DNA of 64,000 nucleotides from NCBI GenBank assembly GCA_958295695.1, contig OY282363.1, positions 3,042,225 through 3,106,224 of the forward strand. The letters run 5' to 3'. Below the pieces are notes generated by a model, which saw only the letters and a list, made by a program, of their open reading frames with translations, was not told the DNA's origin and ran no database searches. The first letter of the stretch is position 1, and each line of letters starts with the position of its first letter. This document shows, in pieces, positions 15,151 to 23,491 of this stretch. Source of the DNA: an uncultured Alphaproteobacteria bacterium (GTDB lineage Bacteria > Pseudomonadota > Alphaproteobacteria > SP197). A program made the position numbers and the translations under genes.

Positions 15151-15768
15151 ATGAAGGACGATTTGCAACACCGCTGGGTAGCGACAGGAACACTGGTTCT
15201 GTCGCTTGTTCTGGGAGCCTGCTCCACGATAGTCGAGGGCGGCGACCAGACCGTGACGGTGATGACCGAGCCGCCGGACGCCGTCTGCACGCTCACCCGA
15301 GGGAGCACAACGGTGGGTGTCGTAAATCCCACTCCGGGCAGCGTAACTCTGGAGAAGGGCAAGGACGACATCAGCATAATCTGCGAGAAGAACGGGTACT
15401 TCAACGGAGCGTCCGCGCTGCCCAGCGATTTCGAGGCCATGACCTTCGGCAACGTCATTCTTGGAGGAATCATCGGTGTCGCTGTCGATGCCGCGTCCGG
15501 CGCAATGCACGAGTATCCCGCGAGCGTCACGATCGTTCTCGCGCCGAAGTCGTTCCCGAGCGCGTCCGACCGAGACGCTTTCTTCGACCGTCAGCGGGAA
15601 CGTATCGAGAGGGAAGCCGAAGCGGCGGTGGCGGAGTTGCGCCAGACCTGCGACCAGCAGGGAAAGGATTGCGAGGCCCTTGTGAACGCCGTCAATGTGG
15701 CGCGCGACACCGAACTGCGGGAGCTTGACCGCCAGCGCACGGCGACACGGACCGAAGGCGCCGAGTGA
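15151..15768 (+). CDS. Putative lipoprotein with PEGA-like domain
   Basis: A 205-residue protein with a signal peptide and lipobox: hydrophobic TGTLVLSLVLGAC, acylation at about Cys24. The following part (VEGGDQTVTVMTEPPDAVCT, TPGSVTLEKGKDDISIICEKNGYF) resembles PEGA-type surface domains. A glycine-rich hydrophobic patch (GNVILGGIIGVAVDAASGA) lies near residues 98-116 and a charged helix (DRQRERIEREAEAAVAELRQ) near residue 150. The start ATG 15151 has AGAGG seven bases upstream. Function unknown; probably an envelope-anchored outer-membrane lipoprotein. G+C content is lower than in neighbouring core genes, as in the upstream island, so it may be acquired DNA. Confidence 0.75.
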   Translation: MKDDLQHRWVATGTLVLSLVLGACSTIVEGGDQTVTVMTEPPDAVCTLTRGSTTVGVVNPTPGSVTLEKGKDDISIICEKNGYFNGASALPSDFEAMTFGNVILGGIIGVAVDAASGAMHEYPASVTIVLAPKSFPSASDRDAFFDRQRERIEREAEAAVAELRQTCDQQGKDCEALVNAVNVARDTELRELDRQRTATRTEGAE

Positions 15769-15801
15769 CGTCTCGGCTCGAATGACGCCCTTGGATTTGG
15801 T

Positions 15802-15900
15802 GTGAAAACCACTTCGAATCTGAACGGTCCGGTCTTGCGCCAGGCCAAGAAACGGGCGGCGCGGGACGGAATCGCGCTCTATGAACGAGATCCGCCGCGG
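15802..15900 (+). pseudogene. VapB-type antitoxin N-terminal relic
   Basis: GTG at 15802 opens a frame reading KTTSNLNGPVLRQAKKRAARDGIAL, closely matching the ribbon-helix-helix start of VapB antitoxins (KTTLNIDDxLLxEAKKxAA). After about 28 codons the match is lost (YERDPPRA) and the frame runs into a dispersed repeat. No VapC (PIN-domain) toxin follows. It is a relic of a type II toxin-antitoxin locus, the second in the window. Confidence 0.6.
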
Positions 15901-15972
15901 GCGATCACCATCGAGACAGGCGCTCATCCCGTCCCCCTTCGACGGGTTCGGGGCGGGCCCCTTCGACAAACG

Positions 15973-16038
15973 CCCCTCATCCCGAAGTAGGCGCATCAGC
16001 GCCGTATCGAGGAACGCCCCCTCGACAGGTTCGGGGCG
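15973..16038. repeat. Dispersed hairpin repeat family 2, copy B
   Basis: CCCTCATCCCGAAGTA, stem GGCGC-ATCA-GCGCC, then CGTATCGAGGAACGC and CTCGACAGGTTCGGGGCG. It sits in the 359-base gap between the lipoprotein and the first binding protein, next to further CCCTTCGACGGGTTCGGGGC-type arms at 15935-15970. The gap otherwise holds only the VapB relic. Confidence 0.75.
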
Positions 16039-16127
16039 TCCGCCGGGGACCGCCCCGGCTTGACCCCGTGGGGCCGGCCTGAAAGGATCGTTGACAGGTC
16101 ATCACCTTGTGCAGGGAGGCACAACTC

Positions 16128-17723
16128 ATGACGTCACCGAAGCTCACCCGCCGCGGCGTGCTGCGGACCGCCGCCGCGTCGGCGGCCGCGGCCGGGTTCG
16201 TCGACAGCTTGCTCGACCCCGCGAGCGCCTGGGCGCAGTCGGGCCGGCCGCTGCGCCTGCGCTCGAACCGCACGATCATCTCGACCGACCCCGGCTACAT
16301 GATCGGCGGCTTCGAGATGGTGCTGCAGTACGCCTGCCTGGCCCGGCTCGCGAAATACACCAACAGTTCGGACGCTTGGGAGTGGGAGCCCAGCGAGTTC
16401 GTGGTCTCCCTGGACCAGCCCGATCCCCAGACCATCGCCTTCGAATTGAAGCAGGGGATCATGTGGTACGACGGGACCACCCACGAGGCCATCGGCGAGC
16501 TCGACGCCGAGGACGTCAAATACTCGCTGGAGCGCATGAAGGTCTCCGAGTGGAAGGACAAGGCCGTAGCCCTGGACCATGTGGAGGTGACCGGCAGCCA
16601 TTCCGGCGTCATCCACCTGAACCAGCCGTTCGCGCCGATCTGGCTCACCTGGCTGTGCGACGGCACGGGCGCCATCGTGTCGAAGACCGCGGTCGAGGCC
16701 GCCGGCGGCAAGTACGACGGCATCTTCAACTTCTACTGCGGCTACTACCGCGTCACCGAGTGGGTCCAGAAGCAGAGCTACACCCTGGAGCCCAACCCGA
16801 ACTGGCCGGGCACGCCTCCGGGCGTCTCCGATGTCCGCTTCATTATCGTCGATGACGAGAAGACCGCCGAGATCGCGTTCGAGGCCGACGAGATCGACAT
16901 CACCCACCTCGCGATCGAGTCGATCCCGCGCCTGCTGGCGAGCCCGCCCGAGGGCGGCGTCGTCAGGGAGTTCGCCGGCACGCGGTGGTTCTGGATGGGC
17001 ATGAACACCGACCATCCGAACCTGCGGGATATCCGGGTGCGCCGGGCGATCCAGCACGCGGTCGATGTCGAGACCATCATCCAGGGCGCCTTCGCGGGCG
17101 TCGGCACGCGGGCGCGGGGCATCGTGCCGCCGGGCCTCGTGGGCCACCGCACGGAGACGAAGTTCGAGAAGCCCGACCTCGACGCCGCCCGGGCGCTCGT
17201 CGCCGAGGCCGGCGCCGAAGGCCTGACGATCACGTTGAAGACGATGAACCAGGCCGACCGCATGGCCGCGGCCACGATCATCCAGGCCAACCTGGCCGAG
17301 GTCGGGCTGAACGTCGAGGTCATCCCCATGGACGCCGGCCCGTTCTGGAACCTGGGCCTCGAATCGGAAGGCGACGACTGGAAGGACCTGGAGCTGTGGA
17401 TCATGTCCTACCTGGACTCGCCCGATCCCAGCCAGATGACCCAGTGGTACATCTCCGACCAGGTGGGCGTGTGGAACTGGGAACGCTGGTCCGATCCCGA
17501 GTTCGACGAACTCTTCGCCGCCGGCCTGGGCGAGACCGACATGCGGAAGCGCCACGACATCTATGTCCGCATGCAGGAGATCATGGAGGACACGGGCGCC
17601 TATGTCTGGCTGGTCTTCCCGCCCAACGGGATCATGTACCGCGAGGGCCTGGAGCCGGTCATCACGCCGAACGGCTATATCTGGCAGGTCCAGCACTTCC
17701 AGTGGAACGACGGCTCCGCGTGA
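16128..17723 (+). CDS. ABC transporter substrate-binding protein, peptide/nickel family (SBP family 5), copy 1
   Basis: A 531-residue periplasmic binding protein. A twin-arginine-like signal (KLTRRGVLRTAAASAAAA) is followed by cleavage near ASAWA. Family-5 features include YMIGGFEMVLQYACLARL, VVSLDQPDPQTIAFELKQG (the usual lid strand), DAEDVKYSLERM near residue 120, and FNYCGYYRVTEW-type segments. The ATG at 16128 has GGGAGG ten bases upstream. Members deliver oligopeptides, opines or other small molecules to an inner-membrane ABC permease. No permease or ATPase genes adjoin it. A paralogue of about two-thirds identity follows directly at 17861. Confidence 0.9.
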   Translation: MTSPKLTRRGVLRTAAASAAAAGFVDSLLDPASAWAQSGRPLRLRSNRTIISTDPGYMIGGFEMVLQYACLARLAKYTNSSDAWEWEPSEFVVSLDQPDPQTIAFELKQGIMWYDGTTHEAIGELDAEDVKYSLERMKVSEWKDKAVALDHVEVTGSHSGVIHLNQPFAPIWLTWLCDGTGAIVSKTAVEAAGGKYDGIFNFYCGYYRVTEWVQKQSYTLEPNPNWPGTPPGVSDVRFIIVDDEKTAEIAFEADEIDITHLAIESIPRLLASPPEGGVVREFAGTRWFWMGMNTDHPNLRDIRVRRAIQHAVDVETIIQGAFAGVGTRARGIVPPGLVGHRTETKFEKPDLDAARALVAEAGAEGLTITLKTMNQADRMAAATIIQANLAEVGLNVEVIPMDAGPFWNLGLESEGDDWKDLELWIMSYLDSPDPSQMTQWYISDQVGVWNWERWSDPEFDELFAAGLGETDMRKRHDIYVRMQEIMEDTGAYVWLVFPPNGIMYREGLEPVITPNGYIWQVQHFQWNDGSA

Positions 17724-17747
17724 GGGCCGCCGCGTTTCGCGCCGCGA

Positions 17748-17775
17748 GGCCTCCGGCGGTACGCCGCCGGGGGCC
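17748..17775 (+). terminator. GC-rich hairpin between the two binding-protein genes
   Basis: GGCCTCCGGCG and CGCCGGGGGCC can pair with one mismatch around a short loop, followed by TTG but no T run. It could attenuate transcription between the tandem paralogues. Confidence 0.35.
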
Positions 17776-17860
17776 TTGTCCGTCCGGTCCCCCGCTTGAC
17801 GGTCCGCGGGCCGGCGGCGAGGATGTCGGACAACCGTACAAATCGAGGGAGGAAGCCGCG

Positions 17861-19453
17861 ATGACCGCGTTCAAGCTCGACAGGCGACGGGCGATCCAGA
17901 CATCGGGCGGCGCCCTGGCCGCCGCGGCGCTCGTCGGCCGGCTCACCGATCCGGCCCGCGCCGCGGGCGTGGACAAGCCGCTGCGCCTGCGTTCGAACCG
18001 CGCCATCGTGTCGACCGATCCCGGCTACATGGTCGGCGGCTTCGAGATGGTGCTGCAGCACGCCTGCCTCGCCCAGCTCGCGCTCTACACCGAGGGCAGC
18101 GACTGGTCCTGGAAGCCCAGCGAGTTCGTCGAATCGATCGAGCAGCCCGATGGCCGGACGATCCACTTCGCGTTGAAGAAGGGGATCATGTGGTACGACG
18201 GCGACACCCACGAGCCGATCTCGGAGCTCGACGCCGAGGATGTCCAGTATTCGCTGGAGCGCATGGCGGTGTCGGAGTGGAAGGACAAGGCCGCCTCGCT
18301 CGACCGTGTCGAGGTGACCGGCGGCCACACGGGAACCATCCATCTCAAGACGCCGTTCGCGCCGATCTGGTACACATGGCTCGCGAGCGGGACCGGGACC
18401 ATCGTCTGCAAGCCGCGCGTCGAGGAGCTCGGCGGCGCCTACGACGGCATCTTCGGCTTCTACTGCGGCCCCTACCGGGTGAAGGAGTGGGTCCAGAAGC
18501 AGAGTTATTCCCTGGAGCCCAACCCGAACTGGCCCGGCACGCCGCCCAGCATCTCCGACGTGAAGTTCTTCATCGTCGACGACGAGAAGACCGCCGAGAT
18601 CGCCTACGAGGCCGGCGAGATCGACATCACCCACATCTCGACCGACACGCTGGCGCGCTACTACGAGGAAGGGCCGCCGCCCGACACCACCCTCGAGGCC
18701 TTCGCCGGCCTGGCGTGGATGTGGATGGGCATGAACACCGAGCATCCCAAGCTGCGGGACATCCGCGTCCGCCGGGCGATCCAGCACGCCGTCGACGTCG
18801 ACACGATCATCGAGGCGGCCTACGCCGGGCTCGCGCCGCGGTCCCGGGGCATCGTGCCGCCGGGCCTGATCGGCCACCGCGCGGAGACGAAGTTCGAGAA
18901 GCCCGACCTCGACGCCGCCCGGGCGCTCGTCGCCGAGGCCGGCGCCGAGGGCCTGACGCTGGAGCTCAAGACCATCAACCGGGTCGACCGCGTCGCCACG
19001 GCGACCGTCATCCAGGCGAACCTGGCCGACATCGGGATCGACGTGGACGTCGTCCCGATGGACGCGGGGCCGTTCTGGAACCTGGGCCTGGAATCGGAGG
19101 GCGACGACTGGAAGGACCTGCAGCTCTGGCTGATGCGCTACGGCGACGCGCCCGACCCCAGCCAGATGACGCAATGGTACGTCTCCGGCCAGGTCGGCAT
19201 CTGGAACTGGGAACGCTGGACCGATCCCGAGTTCGACGAGCTCTTCCAGCAGGGACTGGTCGAGACCGACGAGGCCAGGCGCCACGACATCTACATCCGC
19301 ATGCAGGAAATCATGGAGGACACGGGCGCCTACGTCTGGCTCATCCACGAACCCTTCGGCGTGATCCACCGGTCCGACCTGCGCACGTCGATCCGGCCCT
19401 CCGGCTGGTCGTGGTACGTCGCCGACTTCCACTGGAGCGACGAGTCGGCCTGA
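17861..19453 (+). CDS. ABC transporter substrate-binding protein, peptide/nickel family (SBP family 5), copy 2
   Basis: A 530-residue paralogue of the preceding protein. A twin-arginine-like signal (LDRRRAIQTSGGALAAAALVG) leads to cleavage near ARAA. Long blocks are identical or nearly so to copy 1: VDKPLRLRSNRAIVSTDPGY, LDAARALVAEAGAEGLTLEL and PMDAGPFWNLGLESEGDDWK. Differences cluster in about residues 255-275 (STDTLARYYEEGPPPD against AIESIPRLLASPPEGG) and the last 30 residues, which may change ligand choice. Start ATG 17861 has a GAGGGAGGAAG ribosome site. Probably co-transcribed with copy 1, perhaps at a different level because of the hairpin between them. Confidence 0.9.
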   Translation: MTAFKLDRRRAIQTSGGALAAAALVGRLTDPARAAGVDKPLRLRSNRAIVSTDPGYMVGGFEMVLQHACLAQLALYTEGSDWSWKPSEFVESIEQPDGRTIHFALKKGIMWYDGDTHEPISELDAEDVQYSLERMAVSEWKDKAASLDRVEVTGGHTGTIHLKTPFAPIWYTWLASGTGTIVCKPRVEELGGAYDGIFGFYCGPYRVKEWVQKQSYSLEPNPNWPGTPPSISDVKFFIVDDEKTAEIAYEAGEIDITHISTDTLARYYEEGPPPDTTLEAFAGLAWMWMGMNTEHPKLRDIRVRRAIQHAVDVDTIIEAAYAGLAPRSRGIVPPGLIGHRAETKFEKPDLDAARALVAEAGAEGLTLELKTINRVDRVATATVIQANLADIGIDVDVVPMDAGPFWNLGLESEGDDWKDLQLWLMRYGDAPDPSQMTQWYVSGQVGIWNWERWTDPEFDELFQQGLVETDEARRHDIYIRMQEIMEDTGAYVWLIHEPFGVIHRSDLRTSIRPSGWSWYVADFHWSDESA

Positions 19454-19533
19454 CCCCGGACGTCCGGAGCGCGCGACAACCGGGGCCTGGGGGCCTTGCG
19501 GTCGGGGCCCGCGCGGTCGGCGGCGGTCCCGGT

Positions 19534-21048
19534 CTACCACTTGGCGACAAGGTCCGTCCCGGCGTCCGGCCGGGCTCCGAAGCGGGCGGCCAGCGTCCCG
19601 GCCAGACTGTCGCGGATCGCGCGGCGGTCCGGGTCGTTGAAGAGGTTGCGATGTTCGCCGGGGTCGGACCGGAGATCGAACAGCTCGCCCCAGTCTCCGC
19701 CCGCGCGCGGGTACAGGGTCAGCCGCCAGGCCTCGGTGACGATGGAATGATTGTAGGCCCGGGGGTCGATCCTGGGGTGGAACTCCAGGAAGCGGGTCCG
19801 TCGCCCCAGGCTCCGGCCTTCGAGCACCGGACGCAGGCTTTCGCCATCCCGCCGGAAGCCGCCGACATCGACGCCGGCGAGATCGAGCAGAGTCGGCATG
19901 ATGTCGAGATGGCTGGAGGGCGCGAGGGTCGCTTCGCCCTCGGGCACGCAAGGCCCGGCCATCGCGAAGCCCACGCGGACGAGGTCGAGGTAGGGCGGCG
20001 GCCCCTTGTGGATCAGGCCGTGGCGGCCGAGGAACTCGCCGTGATCCGACGTGAACACGACGAGGGTCTTGTCGAGGAAGCCCATGGCGTCGAGCCTGTC
20101 GAGCACCCTGCCGAACTGGCGGTCGATCTGGGCCTCCATGCCGCGGGTGAGCGCGATGGCGCGGGCGAGGCTCTCGCGGGAGACGCCGTCGGTCCTCGCC
20201 ATGCCGCCCTGCTCGACCGCGGGCGCGTCGTTGTCGATCCAGTCCAGGGTCGGCGGCGCGAACATGAAGCCGGGCATGGCGTCCAGCTCGCCCGCCGTCG
20301 CGTCGGGCGCGGGCATGGCCGCCGCGTCGAACAGGTCGGCCCAGGGTCGCGGCGGACTGAACGGGTGATGCGGATCGGGCGTCGAGACGAACAGCATGAA
20401 GGGCGGTTCCGCCCGTTCGAGGAACGCGATCGCCCAGTCGGCGATCCAGGTGTTGTAGTGCAGCGCGTCCGGCACGGCGGCCGTCCAGGCCTCGTCGAGA
20501 TCGGCGGGCGGACCGTCGAGCGCGGCCTCGGGCCGGTAGAGCGGGACGGCCTCGGGATGGCGGTCGCGGAGCCACAGGGCGTAGTGACCGCCCTCGGTCG
20601 CCAGGAGACTCTCGCCGATCGCGAGGTCCGCGGTGCGGTAGCCGAAGTAGGGGCCGGTCCAGCCGTCGCCGTGCCCGGCCTTCCAGAACGACACGGATTC
20701 GGGACAGCGCCGCGCCGCGGCGGCCATGATCGGCCGCAGGTGGAGCTTGCCGACGGCGTGGGTGTCGTAGCCGGCTTCCGCCAGCAGGCCCGGCAGCGTC
20801 GGGAGGCCCTCGTGCATCGTCCGGCCGTTCGTCGTCATGCCGTGGTGGCGCGGGTAGAGCCCGGTGATCATCGCGCCGCGGCTGGGAGAGCAGATCTGGT
20901 TGGGCGTCAGGTGGTTGTCGAAGCGCATCCCCCGCGCCGCGAGCGCGTCGAGATTCGGTGTCCGGGCGACCGCGTCGCCGTAGCAGCCCAGGCTGTCGGC
21001 GCGCTGCTGGTCCGTGCACAGGATCACGATGTTGGGGCGGTCGGCCAT
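19534..21048 (-). CDS. Sulfatase (type I, formylglycine-dependent)
   Basis: A 504-residue alkaline-phosphatase-superfamily sulfatase. The N-terminal metal site NIVILCTDQQRADSLGCYG carries Asp13; the modification motif C-S-P-S-R (Cys53) is where Cys is oxidised to formylglycine; GLYPRHHG and the second metal site FTSDHGEFLGRHGL follow. It releases sulfate from an organic sulfate ester; phosphonate monoester or other phosphoester activity is possible in this subgroup. There is no signal peptide, so it is probably cytoplasmic. No formylglycine-generating enzyme is adjacent. It is convergent with the second binding protein and 55 bases downstream of znuA on the same strand. Confidence 0.92.
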   Translation of the reverse strand: MADRPNIVILCTDQQRADSLGCYGDAVARTPNLDALAARGMRFDNHLTPNQICSPSRGAMITGLYPRHHGMTTNGRTMHEGLPTLPGLLAEAGYDTHAVGKLHLRPIMAAAARRCPESVSFWKAGHGDGWTGPYFGYRTADLAIGESLLATEGGHYALWLRDRHPEAVPLYRPEAALDGPPADLDEAWTAAVPDALHYNTWIADWAIAFLERAEPPFMLFVSTPDPHHPFSPPRPWADLFDAAAMPAPDATAGELDAMPGFMFAPPTLDWIDNDAPAVEQGGMARTDGVSRESLARAIALTRGMEAQIDRQFGRVLDRLDAMGFLDKTLVVFTSDHGEFLGRHGLIHKGPPPYLDLVRVGFAMAGPCVPEGEATLAPSSHLDIMPTLLDLAGVDVGGFRRDGESLRPVLEGRSLGRRTRFLEFHPRIDPRAYNHSIVTEAWRLTLYPRAGGDWGELFDLRSDPGEHRNLFNDPDRRAIRDSLAGTLAARFGARPDAGTDLVAKW

Positions 21049-21103
21049 GGGCGGGCCCTCGGGCGGCGGCGGGACGCCGGTTCTCCTTCGATCCGCGTCG
21101 AGC

Positions 21104-22135
21104 CTATCCCTCCGGCGCGAGACAGTCCTTGAACGAGGACGCCATGTTGCGCAACAGCGTGAAGTACAGCTCGGGTCCGTCCTCGATGGCGGCCCCGAGC
21201 GGATCGACGGTGCCGGTCCGTGCCTGTGTCCCCTCGACGATGACGTCGATGAGGCGCCTGTCGAACTGGGGCTCGGCGAACACGCAGGCGACGCCGAGAT
21301 CGAACACCTTGGCGCGGAGCTCCTCGATGCGCTTGACGCCGGGCGGCCGTTCCGGACTGACCACGGCCGAGCCGACGGCCGCGAGCCCGAAGCGGTCCTC
21401 GAAGTGGCGGTAGGCGTCGTGGAACACGATGAACGGCGCGCCCTGGGCCGGCGCCATCGTCGCGGCGATCTCTTCGGTCAGACGGTCCAGGCGCTGGACG
21501 AGGGCGTCGGCGTTGGCCTCGTAGGCCGCGGCGTTGGCGGGGTCGGCCTCGGCCAGGGTGGCGGCGATCAGGCGCGTCATCGCCCCGCCGTTGACCGGGT
21601 CGAGCCAGATGTGCGGGTCGAGGAGTCCGTCGCCACGGTCGTCGCGGTCGTCGTCGTGGCCTTCGTCGTCGTGGTTGTCGTGCCCGTGGGCATGGTCGTC
21701 GTGGTCGTCGTCGTCGCGGTTGTCGTGCCCGTGGGCATGGTCGTCGTGGTCGTCGGCCTCGAACGCGCCCCCCTCGCGGAACGTCCTGTGCGCGAGGCCC
21801 GGCGTCTCGAACAGCGAGACCACGCGGGCGTGCCCGGCGAGCGCGTCGAGCGGGCCGACGAGCGTCGTCTCCATCGTGTCGCCGATCAGGAAGACGATGT
21901 CGGCGTTCTCGATCGCCGCCGCGTCGGAAGGACGCAGGGTGAAGGTATGCGGCGACGCGGCGCCCCGCATGAGCAGGCGGGGCTCGCCCACGCCGGCCAT
22001 CACGGCGCTCACCAGGGAATGCACCGGCTTGATCGAGGCGACGATCCGGAGGTCGGTGTCCGCGGCCGCCGGACCCGAGGCCGCGAAACCGAGGAGCGCC
22101 GCGGCGGCGAGCATATGGCGGAGGCGCCCGAACAT
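21104..22135 (-). CDS. znuA: Zinc ABC transporter substrate-binding protein ZnuA
   Basis: A 343-residue cluster A-I metal-binding protein: signal peptide (RHMLAAAALLGFAASGPAAA), zinc-ligand His63 in SPHTFTLRP, a long His/Asp-rich loop at about 128-168, His175 in DPHIWLDP, and a third His in FIVFHDAYRHFE. It captures zinc in the periplasm for ZnuB/ZnuC. The ATG at 22135 gives the signal peptide; the longer frame to 22444 would run into znuC on the other strand. The His loop holds a 15-residue tandem duplication. Its normal partners, divergently placed at 22300-23400, are broken, so this protein may now lack its own permease. Confidence 0.92.
   Translation of the reverse strand: MFGRLRHMLAAAALLGFAASGPAAADTDLRIVASIKPVHSLVSAVMAGVGEPRLLMRGAASPHTFTLRPSDAAAIENADIVFLIGDTMETTLVGPLDALAGHARVVSLFETPGLAHRTFREGGAFEADDHDDHAHGHDNRDDDDHDDHAHGHDNHDDEGHDDDRDDRGDGLLDPHIWLDPVNGGAMTRLIAATLAEADPANAAAYEANADALVQRLDRLTEEIAATMAPAQGAPFIVFHDAYRHFEDRFGLAAVGSAVVSPERPPGVKRIEELRAKVFDLGVACVFAEPQFDRRLIDVIVEGTQARTGTVDPLGAAIEDGPELYFTLLRNMASSFKDCLAPEG
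21669..21758. repeat. 45-base tandem repeat coding the ZnuA histidine-rich loop
   Basis: The string TGTCGTGCCCGTGGGCATGG occurs at 21676 and again at 21721, 45 bases apart, with flanking similarity. In the protein it gives HDDHAHGHDNRDDDD and HDDHAHGHDNHDDEG in tandem. Confidence 0.88.
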
Positions 22136-22288
22136 CGGCGGCGGGCCGGCGGCGGGCGCGACTTCGGCACATGCGTGGATGATGTCGCGGAACTCTTGTG
22201 TCCGGCTTCGCCGCTTGTACACTTCACTCGTCCCCTTCCATTCATCCCGAGGTCTACTCTCTCCCGGCTTGACTGGCAAGCTGACGAA

Positions 22289-22980
22289 TGGCGTCGATCC
22301 TCGACGCGCACGGCGGCCGGGCGGCTCGTCAGCGCCCGGGACATCGGCGTGCGCCGCGGCGAGCGCTGGATCGTCCGTCATGTCGACTTCAAGGCGGTTC
22401 GCGGCGAACCGGTCTATCTGAATCGGCGCCAACGGCGCCGGCAAGTCGACCCGCGCGAAGGTCGTGCTCGGGCCGATCGGGACCGACGAGGGAACGGTCG
22501 AGTGGGCGCCTTCGGTGGAAGTGGGTTATGTGCCGCGGCGGCTGACGGTCGGCCCCACCCTGCCGTTGACCCCGCGGCGCCCGATGACGCTGACCGGCCG
22601 CTTTGCGGCCCGCGACATCGACGCCGCGCTCGGCGCCGTCGGGCTGGAGCGACTCGGCGATCCGCCGGTCACGACTCTTTCGGGTGGCGAGTTCCAGCGG
22701 CCGATGCTGGCCCGGGCACCGATCCACCGGCCCGATCTGCTTGTCCTCGACGAGCCGGCCCAAGGCGTCGATATCGCCGGAGCGGTCATGCTCCACGACC
22801 TGATCGAAGGAATCCGCCGCGATCTCGGCTGCGGGGTCCTGCCGATCTCTCACGACCTGGAGAGGGCGATGGATATGGGAGACAACGTCGTGGTCCTCGT
22901 ACCCCACGAGCACGACGAGGCGGTCCGCGCCGGAGCGGCCCCCGCGCCTGTCGCCGACCGCCACGGCAACGTCCCGCCGG
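22289..22980 (+). pseudogene. znuC: Zinc ABC transporter ATPase ZnuC, frameshifted
   Basis: One frame gives LVSARDIGVRRGERWIVRHV, then DFKAVRGEPVYL, the start of ZnuC. An extra A at about 22422 (CTGAATCGG where CTGATCGG is expected) shifts the frame inside the Walker A motif. The next frame then reads GANGAGKST, GYVPRRLTVGPTLPL, LSGGEFQR (signature), LLVLDEPAQGVDIAG (Walker B) and ISHDLERAMDMGDNVVVLVP (switch His). Some substitutions are unusual (GYVPRR for GYVPQR, LSGGEFQRPMLARAP), as expected of a decaying gene. If repaired it would power ZnuB. It is divergent from znuA and runs into the znuB relic. Confidence 0.8.
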
Positions 22981-22988
22981 GCCGGGCC

Positions 22989-23400
22989 GTGCTGGACGAT
23001 TTCCTCATGCGCGCCGACCTTGCCGTGATCTGGGCGGGCGGAGCGACCGCCCTGGCCGTGTTGTGGCGGATCTGGCGCCCCCTGCTGGCGGCGACCGTCG
23101 ATGCCGACCTGGCCGCGGTGGCGGGACCGCGGCCGGAGCGCGCCCGCCTGATCTTCGGGATACTCGTGGCGGCGGCGATCGCCGCTTCTCCCCGAATCCG
23201 GAATGGATGGCGGGCGGCGCCGCGGTCCTGGGCGTCGTCTCGGTTGCCGGGGCTCGCTCGCCTCGGCGGAGCCCGACACGCCGTCCGGTCCCTCGATCGT
23301 GGTCACCGCGCTGGCGCTGTTCGTCGCGACCCGTATGCGCCGCCCACGTCACGCCGCCAAGGCGCGCCGATCTCTGTGGCTTTCGGCGGTCCGTGGACAT
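22989..23400 (+). pseudogene. znuB: Zinc ABC transporter permease ZnuB, two internal deletions
   Basis: VLDDFLMRA from GTG 22989 matches the ZnuB start. The frame then jumps to a segment normally some 125 residues later (DLAVIWAGG, LWRIWRPLLAATVDADLAAV, RPERARLIFGILVAAAIA). After that the transmembrane segment (normally KIVGVLLITALLIIPAA) is missing, and in shifted frames follow NPEWMAGGAAVLGVVSVAG and EPDTPSGPSIVVTALALFVA, the family's last helix. So most transmembrane segments are deleted and at least two frameshifts exist. It cannot form a channel. Confidence 0.75.
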
Positions 23401-23491
23401 GGAGCAGGGCGGAGTCACGAGATCTTCGGTGCGGCCGCTCCCCTATCGTCCGCCTCGGGAAGACCGGCGGCGCCCGCGCCGATTTCGCATC

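Noticed and set aside
16134-17696. 520-codon reverse-strand frame opposite the first binding protein
   Set aside because: It is an antisense shadow; the plus strand is a clear family-5 binding protein with signal peptide and ribosome site.
21800-22290. Possible Zur operator in the znuA-znuC intergenic region
   Set aside because: No convincing AT-rich dyad (GTTATAxxATAAC-like) could be found by eye between 22136 and 22289, so no site is listed.
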